DNA of 56,833 bases, taken from contig NZ_DDJO01000008.1 in assembly GCF_002339505.1 (NCBI RefSeq), forward strand, positions 1 to 56,833, read 5' to 3'. Below are positions 41,209-50,150 of the stretch, piece by piece. The notes beneath the pieces are model-generated. The model saw nothing but the letters and a program-made list of their open reading frames with translations, made no database searches and had not been told where the DNA came from. Position 1 is the stretch's first letter; every line of letters starts with the position of its first letter. Both the position numbers and the translations under genes were made by a program. The stretch comes from Corynebacterium sp. UBA2622 (lineage in GTDB: Bacteria; Actinomycetota; Actinomycetes; Mycobacteriales; Mycobacteriaceae).

Positions 41209-42522
41209 ATGAGCAACCGCATCCCGCCGCACGACCCGAACCGTGCGCCCGCCAACCAGTTCGGGGACACCACCGCGCAATTCCCGAACCAGGGCATCAA
41301 ACAGGATTACAGCCAGGGCACCGACCCGGGTTTCAATCAGGGCCTCAACCCGGGCGCGAACCTGGGTTTCAACCAGGGTCCTAGCTCGGAGAACCCCTCC
41401 GTCTACCCGGTGCAGACAGCTCCCGAGCGCCAGAGGCGCTCCGCCGTCATGCCCGCGGTGGCGGCCGCCGTGGTCACCTCCCTCATTGCTGGGGCGGGCG
41501 CCGGGTACGTCGCCGGCTCCGCGGGTAAGTCGGGAGGTCAGCAGGACGCCTACAACGCCCTGGAGAACCCGAGCGCGAACAACACGGACCCGGCCCCCGA
41601 GGGCTCCGTCGAGGCCGTCGCCGCCGCTGTGCTGCCCGCAGTGGTCTCGCTCGAGGTGGAGACCCGCACCGGAATGGCGGAGGGCTCCGGGTCGATCATC
41701 TCCTCCGACGGGTACGTGCTGACCAACCACCACGTCATCGCCGAGGCGGCCAACGGTGGAGCGAAGATCACCGCGACGCTCAACGACGGCTCACGCCACC
41801 CCGCCCGGTTCATCGCCTCCGACGTGAACACCGACGTGGGCGTGGTGAAGATCGAGAACGAATCCAACCTGCCCGTGATCAACTTCGGCGACTCCAGCGG
41901 CCTGAAGGTCGGTCAGGGCGTCGTCGCCGTGGGGTCCCCGCTCGGGTTGTCGGCCACGGTGACCAGTGGCATCATATCCGCGCTCAACCGACCCGTGCGC
42001 GCCTCGCAGGGCGGCAACGACAGCTCGCTCATGGACGGCATTCAGACCGACGCCGCCATCAACCCCGGCAACTCCGGCGGGCCCCTCGTGGACATGCACG
42101 GCAACCTGATCGGCATGAACTCGGTCATCGCCTCCCTGTCCGCCGGCGGCGCGGGCGGGCAGGGGGAGAGCGGTTCCATCGGTGTCGGCTTCGCCATCCC
42201 CTCGAACTTTGCCAAGCGGGTGGCCCAGCAGCTCATCGACACGGGCAAGGCGACTCAGCCGATGCTCGGCGTACGGGTGGACATCCGCTCCGAGGGCGAC
42301 GGCGCGATCGTCGCGGCGGTCGAGCCGGGCAGTCCCGCCGAGAAGGCCGGAATCAAGGCCGGCGACGTGATCACCCGCCTGGGGGATCGGCCGATCGACT
42401 CCGCCGACGCCCTCATCGCGGCCACCCGGTCCCGCGACTTCGGCGAGACCGTTCCACTCCAGGTCCGCTCGGGCAACAGCGAGCAGTCCAAATCGGTGGA
42501 TGTGACGCTCAGTTCCGAGTAA
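41209..42522 (+). CDS. HtrA/DegP-like membrane-anchored serine protease with PDZ domain
   Basis: 437 residues. The cytoplasmic N-terminus of about 75 residues is Asn/Gln/Pro/Gly-rich with repeated GFNQG units; a transmembrane helix follows (PAVAAAVVTSLIAGAGAGYV). The trypsin-like domain has the triad His175 (TNHHVI), Asp209 (NTDVGVV) and Ser289 (PGNSGGPL). One PDZ domain ends the protein (PAEKAGIKAGDVITRLGD). It probably degrades misfolded envelope proteins. ATG 41209 is chosen because AACAAT (41195-41200) is 8 nt upstream; the frame reaches GTG 41173. No two-component genes precede it, unlike in C. glutamicum as I recall. Confidence 0.9.
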   Translation: MSNRIPPHDPNRAPANQFGDTTAQFPNQGIKQDYSQGTDPGFNQGLNPGANLGFNQGPSSENPSVYPVQTAPERQRRSAVMPAVAAAVVTSLIAGAGAGYVAGSAGKSGGQQDAYNALENPSANNTDPAPEGSVEAVAAAVLPAVVSLEVETRTGMAEGSGSIISSDGYVLTNHHVIAEAANGGAKITATLNDGSRHPARFIASDVNTDVGVVKIENESNLPVINFGDSSGLKVGQGVVAVGSPLGLSATVTSGIISALNRPVRASQGGNDSSLMDGIQTDAAINPGNSGGPLVDMHGNLIGMNSVIASLSAGGAGGQGESGSIGVGFAIPSNFAKRVAQQLIDTGKATQPMLGVRVDIRSEGDGAIVAAVEPGSPAEKAGIKAGDVITRLGDRPIDSADALIAATRSRDFGETVPLQVRSGNSEQSKSVDVTLSSE

Positions 42523-42618
42523 GTTCAAAACGGAATTGGCCCCGCAGATCGCCCCGGATCCTCCGGCCCGCGGCGTGCGGCCCGCCACCGGGAACGCGAA
42601 AACCACAAGGAGAACGAC

Positions 42619-43188
42619 ATGACGGATGGGCTGGACACCCTGGACCCGCTCGACCTGAGCGAGCCCGACGAGGCAATCCTCCTCGCCGCCGAGCTCGAGG
42701 ACCAGCCGATCCTCCCCCGCGCGCTCGTCGTGCTGGTCTCGGACCACCTCTTCGAGGCGGAGGATGATGACACCGACCGTCTCGTCTGCGAGCTGCTCAG
42801 CGAGTACGGCTACAAGGTCGACGGCGTGGTCCGGGTGAAGTCGAAGAAGTCGGACATCCGCAAGGCCATCGAGACCGGTGTCATCGGGGGTGTGGACCTC
42901 GTGCTCACCCTCGGTGGGACGGGTGTCGGGCCGCGCGACAAGACCCCGGAGGCGACGCGGGCGGTCATCGACAAGCTGGTTCCCGGCGTGGGTCAGGCGA
43001 TTCGCTCCTCCGGCCAGGCGTGCGGCGCGGTCGACGCATGCACCTCCCGCGGCATCTGCGGCGTCTCCGGATCCACGGTCGTGGTCAACCTGGCTCCCTC
43101 GCGGCAGGCTGTGCGCGACGGTGTCTCCACCTTCGCCCCGCTTGTCGCGCACCTCATTGGCGAGCTCAACCGCTACAGCCTGGCATGA
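42619..43188 (+). CDS. MogA/MoaB family molybdopterin-binding protein
   Basis: 189 residues with the MoCF-binding fold: ALVVLVSDHLFEAEDDDTDR, then DLVLTLGGTGVGPRDKTPEA (the GGTG and Asp-x-Thr contacts of molybdopterin adenylyltransferases). The first 33 residues are an acidic extension absent from enterobacterial MogA. It may adenylylate molybdopterin, or take part with the MoeA-like Glp protein encoded 3 kb downstream. AAGGAGAACGAC precedes ATG 42619. Coupled to the next gene by ATGA. Confidence 0.88.
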   Translation: MTDGLDTLDPLDLSEPDEAILLAAELEDQPILPRALVVLVSDHLFEAEDDDTDRLVCELLSEYGYKVDGVVRVKSKKSDIRKAIETGVIGGVDLVLTLGGTGVGPRDKTPEATRAVIDKLVPGVGQAIRSSGQACGAVDACTSRGICGVSGSTVVVNLAPSRQAVRDGVSTFAPLVAHLIGELNRYSLA

Positions 43189-43421
43189 ACGAAGCTAAGG
43201 GGCGGGTGCCCGGGCCGCGGCCGCGCCGTCGGGCCAGGCGTGTGGCGGAGGTGGATTACGACCGCACCGCTGACGCCCCCGGCAGCGCAAACGCCCCGTC
43301 CGGGAGGTGGCGGGGCGGGGACGCGGAGCGGGCGGTGATCCTCGATGAGGGAGAGGCTGCGCCGCTGGACCCGCTCGAGTACTTGGAAAACGAAAGGCCC
43401 CCGCATTACGGGGGCGACTAG
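43185..43421 (+). CDS. Small hypothetical protein coupled to the MogA/MoaB gene
   Basis: 78 residues, starting at ATG 43185 inside the preceding stop (ATGA). It has a basic, Arg/Pro-rich first third (GPRPRRRARRVAEVDYDRT) and an acidic end (DPLEYLENERPPHYGGD). No family recognised; the WRGGDAERAVILDEG and final ERPPHYGGD are the kind of short motif conserved in such corynebacterial ORFs. A perfect GCCCCCG/CGGGGGC hairpin (43397-43415) lies in its last codons. Confidence 0.7.
   Translation: MNEAKGRVPGPRPRRRARRVAEVDYDRTADAPGSANAPSGRWRGGDAERAVILDEGEAAPLDPLEYLENERPPHYGGD
43397..43415 (+). terminator. Hairpin inside the 3' end of the small protein gene
   Basis: GCCCCCG (43397-43403) and CGGGGGC (43409-43415) pair perfectly around CATTA, just before the TAG at 43419. 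There is no T-run, so it may be a weak or processed 3' end shared with convergent mscL rather than a classical terminator. Confidence 0.45.
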
Positions 43422-43458
43422 CGTTTGCGAATCCCCGGCTGTGCCGGGCGGGTGCGGA

Positions 43459-43935
43459 CTAAATCCGGTCCGAGCCGGACGGCGGGGTGGTGCCCGCTTC
43501 TCCGGTGGTCTGAGGTGCGGAGTGGGCTCCCGTCTGAGCGGAACCCTGGCCCGCCAGCAGGTCGCGGATCTCGGTGAGGAGCTCGGTGTCGGTCGGTGCC
43601 GGCTCATCCTCGTCGATGCCGCGGCGACGCTTCTGGATCTCGTCGAGCTTGTTCATCGGGGCGACGATGAAGAAGTAGACGACGGCGGCGATCAGCAGGA
43701 AGTTGATGATTGCCGTAAGCAGGGCACCGAAGTCCAGGGCGGTGTCGTCGCGGCCCGGGATGATGGGAAGCCTGAGGCCGCCGACCTCGGACCCGCCAAA
43801 GATGTTGAGCAGCGGTTTGATGATCGCGGTGGAAAACGCCGTGACGATCGCGGTGAACGCGGAACCGATGACAACACCGACGGCGAGGTCGATGACGTTG
43901 CCGCGAAGGATGAAGTCTTTGAAGCCTTTAAGCAT
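43459..43935 (-). CDS. mscL: Large-conductance mechanosensitive channel MscL
   Basis: 158 residues forming a homopentameric tension-gated channel. N-terminal MLKGFKDFILRGNVIDLAVG and TM1 with VVIGSAFTAIVTAF, a periplasmic loop, TM2 (INFLLIAAVVYFFIVAPMN) and the charged cytoplasmic helix KRRRGIDEDEPAPTD. The C-terminal 30 residues (GAHSAPQTTGEAG) extend past the usual bundle. ATG 43935 has CAGGAGA 4-10 nt upstream; the frame to 44037 is unsupported. Confidence 0.94.
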   Translation of the reverse strand: MLKGFKDFILRGNVIDLAVGVVIGSAFTAIVTAFSTAIIKPLLNIFGGSEVGGLRLPIIPGRDDTALDFGALLTAIINFLLIAAVVYFFIVAPMNKLDEIQKRRRGIDEDEPAPTDTELLTEIRDLLAGQGSAQTGAHSAPQTTGEAGTTPPSGSDRI

Positions 43936-44053
43936 GAGTCTCCTGAAGGTGGCGGACCCATGACCGGGTGCCGCGGATGGTTGAAAAAATGGTCCGACGA
44001 GGGCACGTGGACCCCAGGGAACTATAACCGTTGACATGTGAACAAGTAAAGAG

Positions 44054-44713
44054 TCAGGTGCCCGGGCGCGGTCCCTCCAGAACCACCGTCAGCGGTGCGC
44101 TGAGCGAGGCCGCGGCGACGGCGGCGGCCTGTGAATCCCGCAGGAGGAGGAGCACCGTCGCTTCACTGACCTGCTCGGCGCCCCTGTTCCCTCCCGCGCC
44201 GGCCGCGCCCGCCACCACCACCCGTCCGCCCTCCGCGACCGTGACGGGCAGGGCCGATTCCTTCGCCACGGTGATCACCCTCACGCGCGCCCCGTGGTGG
44301 AGCATGGGGATGATGTCGGGCTCCGCCAGGACGACGGGAACCATGGTGTGGGCCTCCCCGCGCGCGTCCGGGGGAACGAGGCTGCCCGCCAGGTCCGGCC
44401 CCACCAGGCGCGTCGACGTGGCCACCTCGCCCGCTGAGGCGCCGGCCGCGAGGATCTTCCCCTCCGTATCCTCAACCGAGGTGAGGGCGTTGGAGGGCAC
44501 CGCACCGGGGGGCATGCGCCGCATCTCGGTGTCGCCCGGGCCGAGCACGGCGCCCGCCGCGACATCGCGGGCGAAGACGGCGACTTCCGGGTCCCCGGTT
44601 CGCGAGACGACGGCGCTGCCGATCCCCGCCGCAAGAAGCACAAGCGCCAGTGCGCGCCGCAGGAGCGTGCTGCGCCGGTGCCCGGGCGTGCGCAGAATCT
44701 CGACGAACCTCAT
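44054..44713 (-). CDS. SAF-domain (CpaB/RcpC-like) membrane protein
   Basis: 219 residues: a basic N-terminus, one transmembrane helix (ALALVLLAAGIGSAVVS, about residues 21-37), then an SAF domain (VAVFARDVAAGAVLGPGDTE, EGKILAAGASAGEVATSTRL) and a second beta-rich part. SAF domains occur in Flp-pilus CpaB proteins; no pilus genes are nearby, and in corynebacteria this gene normally stands alone between mscL and the folate cyclo-ligase. Role unknown. Confidence 0.72.
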   Translation of the reverse strand: MRFVEILRTPGHRRSTLLRRALALVLLAAGIGSAVVSRTGDPEVAVFARDVAAGAVLGPGDTEMRRMPPGAVPSNALTSVEDTEGKILAAGASAGEVATSTRLVGPDLAGSLVPPDARGEAHTMVPVVLAEPDIIPMLHHGARVRVITVAKESALPVTVAEGGRVVVAGAAGAGGNRGAEQVSEATVLLLLRDSQAAAVAAASLSAPLTVVLEGPRPGT

Positions 44714-44751
44714 ACCCCCTTTAGACGGTGCGGGGCGGCGTCAGGTTCCGA

Positions 44752-45345
44752 TCACACCCGCTGAACCCCTCCGGGAGTGACAACCCAATCGACCGGGACA
44801 TCGTGGTCGTCGTGCGGGACCGCGTCGAGGACATCGTCGTCGTAGACCAGCGCCGCCACCGGCACCCCCTCCAGAACCGCCAGCGCCCGGTCGTAGTATC
44901 CCGCGCCCTTGCCCAACCGCATTCCCCGCTTGTCGACGGCCAGCGCCGGCGCCAGCACCACGTCGCACGAGCGCAGCACCCGGGACGTGAACCGGGCCCC
45001 TCCGGGCTCCGCGATGCCCAGCGCCCCGGCGACGGACCCGGTCTCGGAGTGCGCGCCCCACGCCAGCACACCGCCCGGCAGGGAGATGGGGAGGAAGACG
45101 GTGCGGCAGGCTCCCGACAACGCGGGGAGGAGGCCGGGGCCTCCCGGCTCGGAGGGCAGGGGGGAGTAGGCCGCGACGTTCCCCGCTGCACCCGCCCCGC
45201 AGCCCCGCCCGCGCCCGAGCTCGTCCAGGAGGGAGAGCACGTTCCGGGTCAGCGCCGCATCGAGGTCGGCCTTGGCGCCGGGGAGGGTGCGCAGGTGGCG
45301 TCGATAAGCGATGCGTTGCTCACGCACCCGCTGCTTGGCGTTCAT
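44752..45345 (-). CDS. 5-formyltetrahydrofolate cyclo-ligase
   Basis: 197 residues, ATP-dependent conversion of 5-formyl-THF to methenyl-THF. The ending GMRLGKGAGYYDRAL (ATP/phosphate loop) and VPHDDHDVPVDWVVTP are family hallmarks; the start is RVREQRIAYRRHLRTL. ATG 45345 is chosen since GAGAAT stands 7 nt upstream, but ATG 45354 (three codons longer) is equally possible. Divergent from galU; ends 38 nt from the SAF gene. Confidence 0.88.
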   Translation of the reverse strand: MNAKQRVREQRIAYRRHLRTLPGAKADLDAALTRNVLSLLDELGRGRGCGAGAAGNVAAYSPLPSEPGGPGLLPALSGACRTVFLPISLPGGVLAWGAHSETGSVAGALGIAEPGGARFTSRVLRSCDVVLAPALAVDKRGMRLGKGAGYYDRALAVLEGVPVAALVYDDDVLDAVPHDDHDVPVDWVVTPGGVQRV

Positions 45346-45411
45346 GTCCACCATTCTCACACAGGAGTCAAAGCACCTCCGGGGCGGGTGCGCCGGGTAA
45401 GCTCGGCAATT

Positions 45412-46386
45412 ATGCAGAATTCCCACCAGAGCCCGCTACGGGGTGTCAAAACTGTCGTTGTTCCGGCCGCGGGAATGGGTACCAGGTTCCTCCCGGCGAC
45501 GAAGACGGTGCCCAAGGAGCTGCTCCCGGTCGTGGACACCCCCGGCATCGAGCTCATCGCCGAGGAGGCGGCCCAGCTAGGGGCGCAGCAGCTGGTGATC
45601 GTCACCGCTCCTGAGAAGCAGGAGATCATGCGGCACTTCGGCACCTTCGACGAGCTGCGCGAGACACTCGCCGCGCGCGGTAAGACGGAGCAGGTGAAGA
45701 AGGTCTCGCGGGCGGCGGGGCTCATCGAGGCGGTGTCGGTGGAGCAGGAAAAACCCCTCGGCCTCGGCCACGCGGTGGGGTGCGCCGAGAGCGCGCTGGA
45801 CGCCGACGAGGATGTGGTCGCGGTCATGCTTCCCGACGACCTCGTTCTGCCGGCCGGGGTGATGGAGAAAATGGTTCAGGTGCGCGAGGAGCTCGGCGGT
45901 TCCGTGCTCTGCGCGTACAACGTCGACCCGGATGAAGTGTTCAATTACGGCGTCTTCGACATCGAGGAGATCGATGACGCTTCCGACGCCGCCTTCGAGG
46001 GCTTCCAGGTCAAGCGTGTGCGCGGGATGGTGGAGAAACCGGAGCCGGAGGAGGCGCCCTCGACGCTCGTCGCGACGGGGCGCTACCTGCTCGACCGCGG
46101 CATTTTCGACGCGCTCCGGCGGATCACCCCGGGCAAGGGCGGGGAACTGCAGCTCACCGATGCCATCGAGCTCATGATTCAGGAGGGCCACCCGGTGCAC
46201 GTGGTGGTGCACGAGGGCAAGCGCCACGACCTGGGCAACCCCGGCGGTTACATCCCCGCCAACGTGGACTTCGGTCTGCGCCACCCGAAGTACGGACCCG
46301 CGCTGTACCACTCGCTGACGAAGATCCTCCGCGAATTCGAGGCGGAGGCGCCCGGAAACCCGGGAAAGACCTCGGCCACGGGCTAA
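45412..46386 (+). CDS. galU: UTP--glucose-1-phosphate uridylyltransferase
   Basis: 324-residue enzyme making UDP-glucose, precursor for trehalose, galactan and other glycans of the envelope. The nucleotide-binding GMGTRFLPATKTVPKELLPV is followed by GLGHAVGCAESAL, VMLPDDLVL, MVEKPEPEEAPS and GGELQLTDAIELM. ATG 45412 has TAAGCT (45398-45403) 8 nt upstream, a leaderless start; long frames upstream run antisense through the folate gene. Confidence 0.95.
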   Translation: MQNSHQSPLRGVKTVVVPAAGMGTRFLPATKTVPKELLPVVDTPGIELIAEEAAQLGAQQLVIVTAPEKQEIMRHFGTFDELRETLAARGKTEQVKKVSRAAGLIEAVSVEQEKPLGLGHAVGCAESALDADEDVVAVMLPDDLVLPAGVMEKMVQVREELGGSVLCAYNVDPDEVFNYGVFDIEEIDDASDAAFEGFQVKRVRGMVEKPEPEEAPSTLVATGRYLLDRGIFDALRRITPGKGGELQLTDAIELMIQEGHPVHVVVHEGKRHDLGNPGGYIPANVDFGLRHPKYGPALYHSLTKILREFEAEAPGNPGKTSATG

Positions 46387-46473
46387 CATCGTCCCCCAGA
46401 CCGCAACGACATTCCGCGGAGATTCCGCAGAGAAAACCCGGCGATGATCCGGTGAAAGGGGTTGTGACCACCG

Positions 46474-47742
46474 ATGCGCAGCGTTGAGGACCAATTGGCG
46501 ATGGTGATCGATGCGGCGCCGACCCCGGAGCCGATCCGCGTGAGCATCGCCGACGCCCTCGGCCTGATGTGCGCCGAGGAGGTCACCGCCACCCGCTCGC
46601 TGCCCGGGTTCCCGCAGGCCGCCGTGGACGGATACGCCGTGCGCTCCGTGGACGTCGGCGGAGGGGTTCCACTGGGGTCTCGCCCACCGGAGGAGGGGCG
46701 CCCGCCGGTCGATGCGTCGTTGCCCGTGGTGGGCGAGGTGGCCGCCGGTTCCCAGAAGCCGCTGCGCCTGCAGCCGCGCCAGGCTGTGCGCGTTGCCACC
46801 GGCGCGCCGCTGCCCACGTTGGCCGACGCGGTCCTGCCCCTCGAGTGGACGGACCGCGGACGCAGGCGCGTGACCGCCCAGCGCGCCGTGCGCACCGGCG
46901 ACTTCGTGCGCAAGGAGGGCGATGACATCCAGCCCGGGGATGTCGCGGTGCGCGCCGGTGCTGTGCTCGGACCCGCCCAGGTGGGTCTGCTGGCCGCCGC
47001 GGGGCGGGACAAGGTGCTGGTGTACCCGCGCCCGCGCGTCGCGGTGATGTCCTACGGCCTCGAGCTGGTGGACATCGGGCGCGACCCCGGGCTCGGGCAG
47101 GTCTTCGACGTCAACTCGTACGCGTTGGCGGGAGCCACGCGGGAAGCCGGTGCCGACGTGCAGCGTGTGGGCATCGTCAACGCCGAACCGCGCAAGCTCC
47201 GCGACATCATCTCCACCCAGGTCGCACGCAGCGAGATGGTGATCATCACCGGCGCGGTCGGCGGCAGCGGCGCAACGGCTGTGCAGGAGGTGCTGTCCGA
47301 CCTCGGGGAGATCGACACCACCCGCGTGGCCATGCACCCCGGGTCCGTCCAGGGCTTCGGCCTGCTCGGCGACGAGCGCGTGCCCGCGTTCCTGCTGCCC
47401 TCCAACCCTGTGGGTGCGCTCGTCATCTTCGAGACCCTCATCCGGCCCGCCATCCGCCAGTCCCTCGGAAAGCAGGCGCCGACCCGGCGCACGGTCCAGG
47501 CGCGCTCACTCGGGCCGATTCAGTCCATCCCCGGCCGCCGCGGTTTCGTGCGCGCCCGTCTCATGCGCGACGCCGAAACGGGTGATTACCTGGTGCAGAG
47601 CCTGGGGGGTCCGGCGGGCGGGCCCGCGCACCTCCTGGCCGGCTTCGCGGACGCCAACGCGATGATTGAGGTCCCCGAGGAAGTCACCGACATCCGCCCC
47701 GGTGATGTCGTCGACGTGGTCTTCCTCCAGCAACTGTCCTGA
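46474..47742 (+). CDS. glp: Gephyrin-like MoeA-family protein Glp
   Basis: 422 residues with the MoeA domain order: a start SVEDQLAMVIDAAPTPEPIR, FPQAAVDGYAVRSVDV, GDDIQPGDVAVRAG, and C-terminal beta-barrel. In C. glutamicum the MoeA paralog encoded here, Glp, has been repurposed for cell division: it binds FtsZ and the membrane receptor GlpR. The usual catalytic stretch GGVSxGxxD reads ITGAVGGSGATAV here, without the Asp, supporting a non-enzymatic role. It overlaps rimJ by one base (TGATG), and glpR lies one gene further. Confidence 0.82.
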   Translation: MRSVEDQLAMVIDAAPTPEPIRVSIADALGLMCAEEVTATRSLPGFPQAAVDGYAVRSVDVGGGVPLGSRPPEEGRPPVDASLPVVGEVAAGSQKPLRLQPRQAVRVATGAPLPTLADAVLPLEWTDRGRRRVTAQRAVRTGDFVRKEGDDIQPGDVAVRAGAVLGPAQVGLLAAAGRDKVLVYPRPRVAVMSYGLELVDIGRDPGLGQVFDVNSYALAGATREAGADVQRVGIVNAEPRKLRDIISTQVARSEMVIITGAVGGSGATAVQEVLSDLGEIDTTRVAMHPGSVQGFGLLGDERVPAFLLPSNPVGALVIFETLIRPAIRQSLGKQAPTRRTVQARSLGPIQSIPGRRGFVRARLMRDAETGDYLVQSLGGPAGGPAHLLAGFADANAMIEVPEEVTDIRPGDVVDVVFLQQLS

Positions 47743-48428
47743 TGTTCAGCTTCTTCCGCTCCCTGTCCGCCGGGACGGGCACGGGTGAGCCGGACCCCTA
47801 CCACCCGGGGTGGCCCGAGGCCACGCCGGCGGTGGCGCTTCCCGACGGCACCCACCTGCGCCTCCGACCCCTGCGGGGCGCCGACGGGAAACAGTGGAGC
47901 GAGATGCGTGTGCTCGACGAGGCGTGGCTCAAGCCCGTCGAGCCCACCGTGGCGGGGACGTGGCGCGGTGCGCACAACTCGGCCGCATGGCGGAACAACT
48001 GGGGCAACCTGCGGCGCATGGCTGCCGAGGGAACCGTCGTCCCCCTCGTGATCGAGGTTGACGGCCGCTTCGCGGGCCAGGTGACCCTGGGCAACATCCA
48101 GCATGGGGTGGTCAGCGAGTGCTGGATCGGGTACTGGGTCCACTCCGCCTACATGGGCCGGGGCGTCGCGACGGCCGCGTGCGCCCTGGGGACGGACCAC
48201 GCCTTCGGCCGGATCGGGCTGCACCGGGTGACGGCGACCTTCCTGCCGGAAAACCCCGCCTCCGGCCGGGTGCTGGCGGCAAACGGGTACCGCGTGGAGG
48301 GGTACATGCGCCGCAACCTGCACATTGACGGGGACTGGCGCGACCACCACTTCGTGGCCCTGAATGCGGAGGACTTCCCGACCACCGCGGTGGAGCGGCT
48401 GGCGGCCTCGGGGCGCATCGTCGCCTAA
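47742..48428 (+). CDS. rimJ: GNAT acetyltransferase, RimJ/RimL-like
   Basis: 228 residues of the GNAT fold that acetylates N-terminal amines of ribosomal or other proteins. The hallmarks are HLRLRPLRGADGKQWSE, ECWIGYWVHSAYMGRGVATA with the acetyl-CoA loop (MGRGVAT), and HRVTATFLPENPASGRVL. ATG 47742 overlaps the glp stop as TGATG, so it is coupled. It has been kept between glp and glpR here as in relatives, though a link to division is unproven. Confidence 0.85.
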   Translation: MFSFFRSLSAGTGTGEPDPYHPGWPEATPAVALPDGTHLRLRPLRGADGKQWSEMRVLDEAWLKPVEPTVAGTWRGAHNSAAWRNNWGNLRRMAAEGTVVPLVIEVDGRFAGQVTLGNIQHGVVSECWIGYWVHSAYMGRGVATAACALGTDHAFGRIGLHRVTATFLPENPASGRVLAANGYRVEGYMRRNLHIDGDWRDHHFVALNAEDFPTTAVERLAASGRIVA

Positions 48429-48587
48429 GGTGCCAGGACCGGGACACGGGGCCGGGGCATGCGGACGGGGCATTCGGGGGTTCCCGGACACGGCGTGCCT
48501 GCCTGGTGGCACGCCTGTCGGGCGATAGCCTTGGGGTCTGATTCCACCCCCGCAGCACCGCAGACTCCGTAGAAAGGTGGCGAGCCC

Positions 48588-49868
48588 ATGGGCAGCCTCA
48601 GCCTGATCATCGTCTTGATCATCGTCGTGTGGGTCATCGTCCTGGCGCCGATGGTGATGGGCAACAACAAGCCCATCCGCCGGTCAGGCGAGGGATATGA
48701 CGAGACACGCGTGCTCCATGCCGGTGGAACGGCGCCGGTCAGCGGCCGCCGCCGGCCCAGGCTCACCCCGGCCGACGTGCACCGCTTCGGCGATGACGGC
48801 GACTACGAGGTCGTCGAGGCCGTCGACGCCTCCGCTGCCGAGGACGACTCCGTTCTCGCGGAGGATGCCGGTGGCTCCACCGCGGTCTCCCTGCGCGGCT
48901 TCTTCACCCGCCGGGATGCCCGGGCGTCGGAGAAGGGCACCAGCGATGACCACGGCTCCACGATTGACGGCGAGGTTGTCGAGCCCGAGTCCGAGGCGGG
49001 GACCGGGGCCGACGAGGCCACAACCGCCGACGGGCACGCGCCGGAGGAGGCCTCCGGGTCCACGGCCTACTCCGTGCTCACCGCGGAGCGTGACGGGGAG
49101 GGTGCTGACGCGGGTGCAGCCGACGGCGCGTCCGAGCCCTACACCCTTGACGAGACGTACGTCTCTCCCAGTGACTACGGCTACCGCGACCTCGACGAGG
49201 GGCGTGGCGTCACTGTACTCAGGGAAGAGGATTCGGTGGATGCCGTGCATGCCGTGGATGCCTCGTCAACGCCCGCGGGGGAGGGAAACGAGCCCGCCCT
49301 TTCGGGCAGCACCGCCGCCGTCGCAGATGGCGGAGCGGTGACCGCGGCCGACACCGAGCTCACGGACGAGGAGATCGAATTCGCCCGCTCCCGCAGCCAC
49401 CGCGGAGGCTGGGACCCCGAGCGGGAGAAGGCATCCAAGGCGGACCGCTTTCAGCGGCGCCAGCGCACGCTGCTGGGGCTGATCGTCGCCGACGTGGTCA
49501 CCTTCGTCGCGGCGTTCGTCGCCGGTGGTTGGGTCTGGGTCCTCCCGGTGGCCGCTATCGTGCTCACGGCCTGGTTCATGGCGGCCCTGCGCCGTGTCGT
49601 GCAGAAGGAACGCGCACTGCAGGCGCACCGTGTGCGCCAGCTGCGCCGGGCCCGCATGGGCGTCATCTCCCAGGAGAGTGGCGCCGCCGCGACCCGGTTC
49701 CGCCGCCGCCCGGGCGCTGTGATCGTCGAGATGGACGACGAAAGCCCCGACTTTGAGCAGCTTCCGGTCTACCGCGGCGAACCGGTGGTCGAGGAGCCGC
49801 GCCGGGGCCGCGAATTCCGTCCCGTGCCGCGGCGCGACGACTTTCGAGCCACCGCGCGTGCGAGCTAA
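48588..49868 (+). CDS. glpR: GlpR, membrane receptor of Glp in cell division
   Basis: 426 residues. One N-terminal helix (SLIIVLIIVVWVIVLAPMVM), an acidic cytoplasmic stretch of about 260 residues rich in Asp/Glu/Ser/Thr/Ala, then two helices around residues 290-340 (LIVADVVTFVAAFVAGGWVW, PVAAIVLTAWFMAALRR) and a basic/acidic tail ending RGREFRPVPRRDDFRAT. Topology and position two genes after glp match GlpR of C. glutamicum, which tethers Glp and FtsZ at the septum and pole. RBS GAAAGGTGG before ATG 48588; a TAGCCT -10 lies near 48528. Confidence 0.8.
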   Translation: MGSLSLIIVLIIVVWVIVLAPMVMGNNKPIRRSGEGYDETRVLHAGGTAPVSGRRRPRLTPADVHRFGDDGDYEVVEAVDASAAEDDSVLAEDAGGSTAVSLRGFFTRRDARASEKGTSDDHGSTIDGEVVEPESEAGTGADEATTADGHAPEEASGSTAYSVLTAERDGEGADAGAADGASEPYTLDETYVSPSDYGYRDLDEGRGVTVLREEDSVDAVHAVDASSTPAGEGNEPALSGSTAAVADGGAVTAADTELTDEEIEFARSRSHRGGWDPEREKASKADRFQRRQRTLLGLIVADVVTFVAAFVAGGWVWVLPVAAIVLTAWFMAALRRVVQKERALQAHRVRQLRRARMGVISQESGAAATRFRRRPGAVIVEMDDESPDFEQLPVYRGEPVVEEPRRGREFRPVPRRDDFRATARAS

Positions 49869-49940
49869 AAATGCGCGTTGAACTGCGCGTTTCTCCTTTT
49901 TCCGGGACCGGAGTAAGGTCATCCGTGCGGAAAACGCAGA

Positions 49941-50013
49941 GGGGCTATAGCTCAGTTGGTAGAGCGTCGCGTTCGCAATGCGAAGGTCTGGGGTTCGATT
50001 CCCCATAGCTCCA
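49941..50013 (+). tRNA. tRNA-Ala (anticodon CGC)
   Basis: 73-nt cloverleaf: acceptor GGGGCTA/TAGCTCC, D arm AGCTCAGTTGGTAGAGC, anticodon stem TCGCG/TGCGA with loop TTCGCAA (anticodon CGC at 49974-49976), T arm CTGGGGTTCGATTCCCCA. Discriminator A, no encoded CCA. It reads GCG, a common codon in this GC-rich genome. Confidence 0.96.
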
Positions 50014-50019
50014 CAGGCG

Positions 50020-50056
50020 GCGGGTCCCGGTCATTACGACTGGGACCCGCTTTTTT
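50020..50056 (+). terminator. Rho-independent terminator after tRNA-Ala
   Basis: GCGGGTCCC and GGGACCCGC form a 9-bp stem, extended by GTC/GAC after a one-base offset, around ATTAC, then six T (50051-50056). It starts 7 nt after the tRNA. Confidence 0.94.
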
Positions 50057-50150
50057 GGTGTCTACGTCCGGGAGGTCCGCCCGCGCGGTCCGCGTGGGCA
50101 TCGGGCCGGGGACGGATGGGACGCGGCGGCTTACCAGTGGCCGCGGGCTG

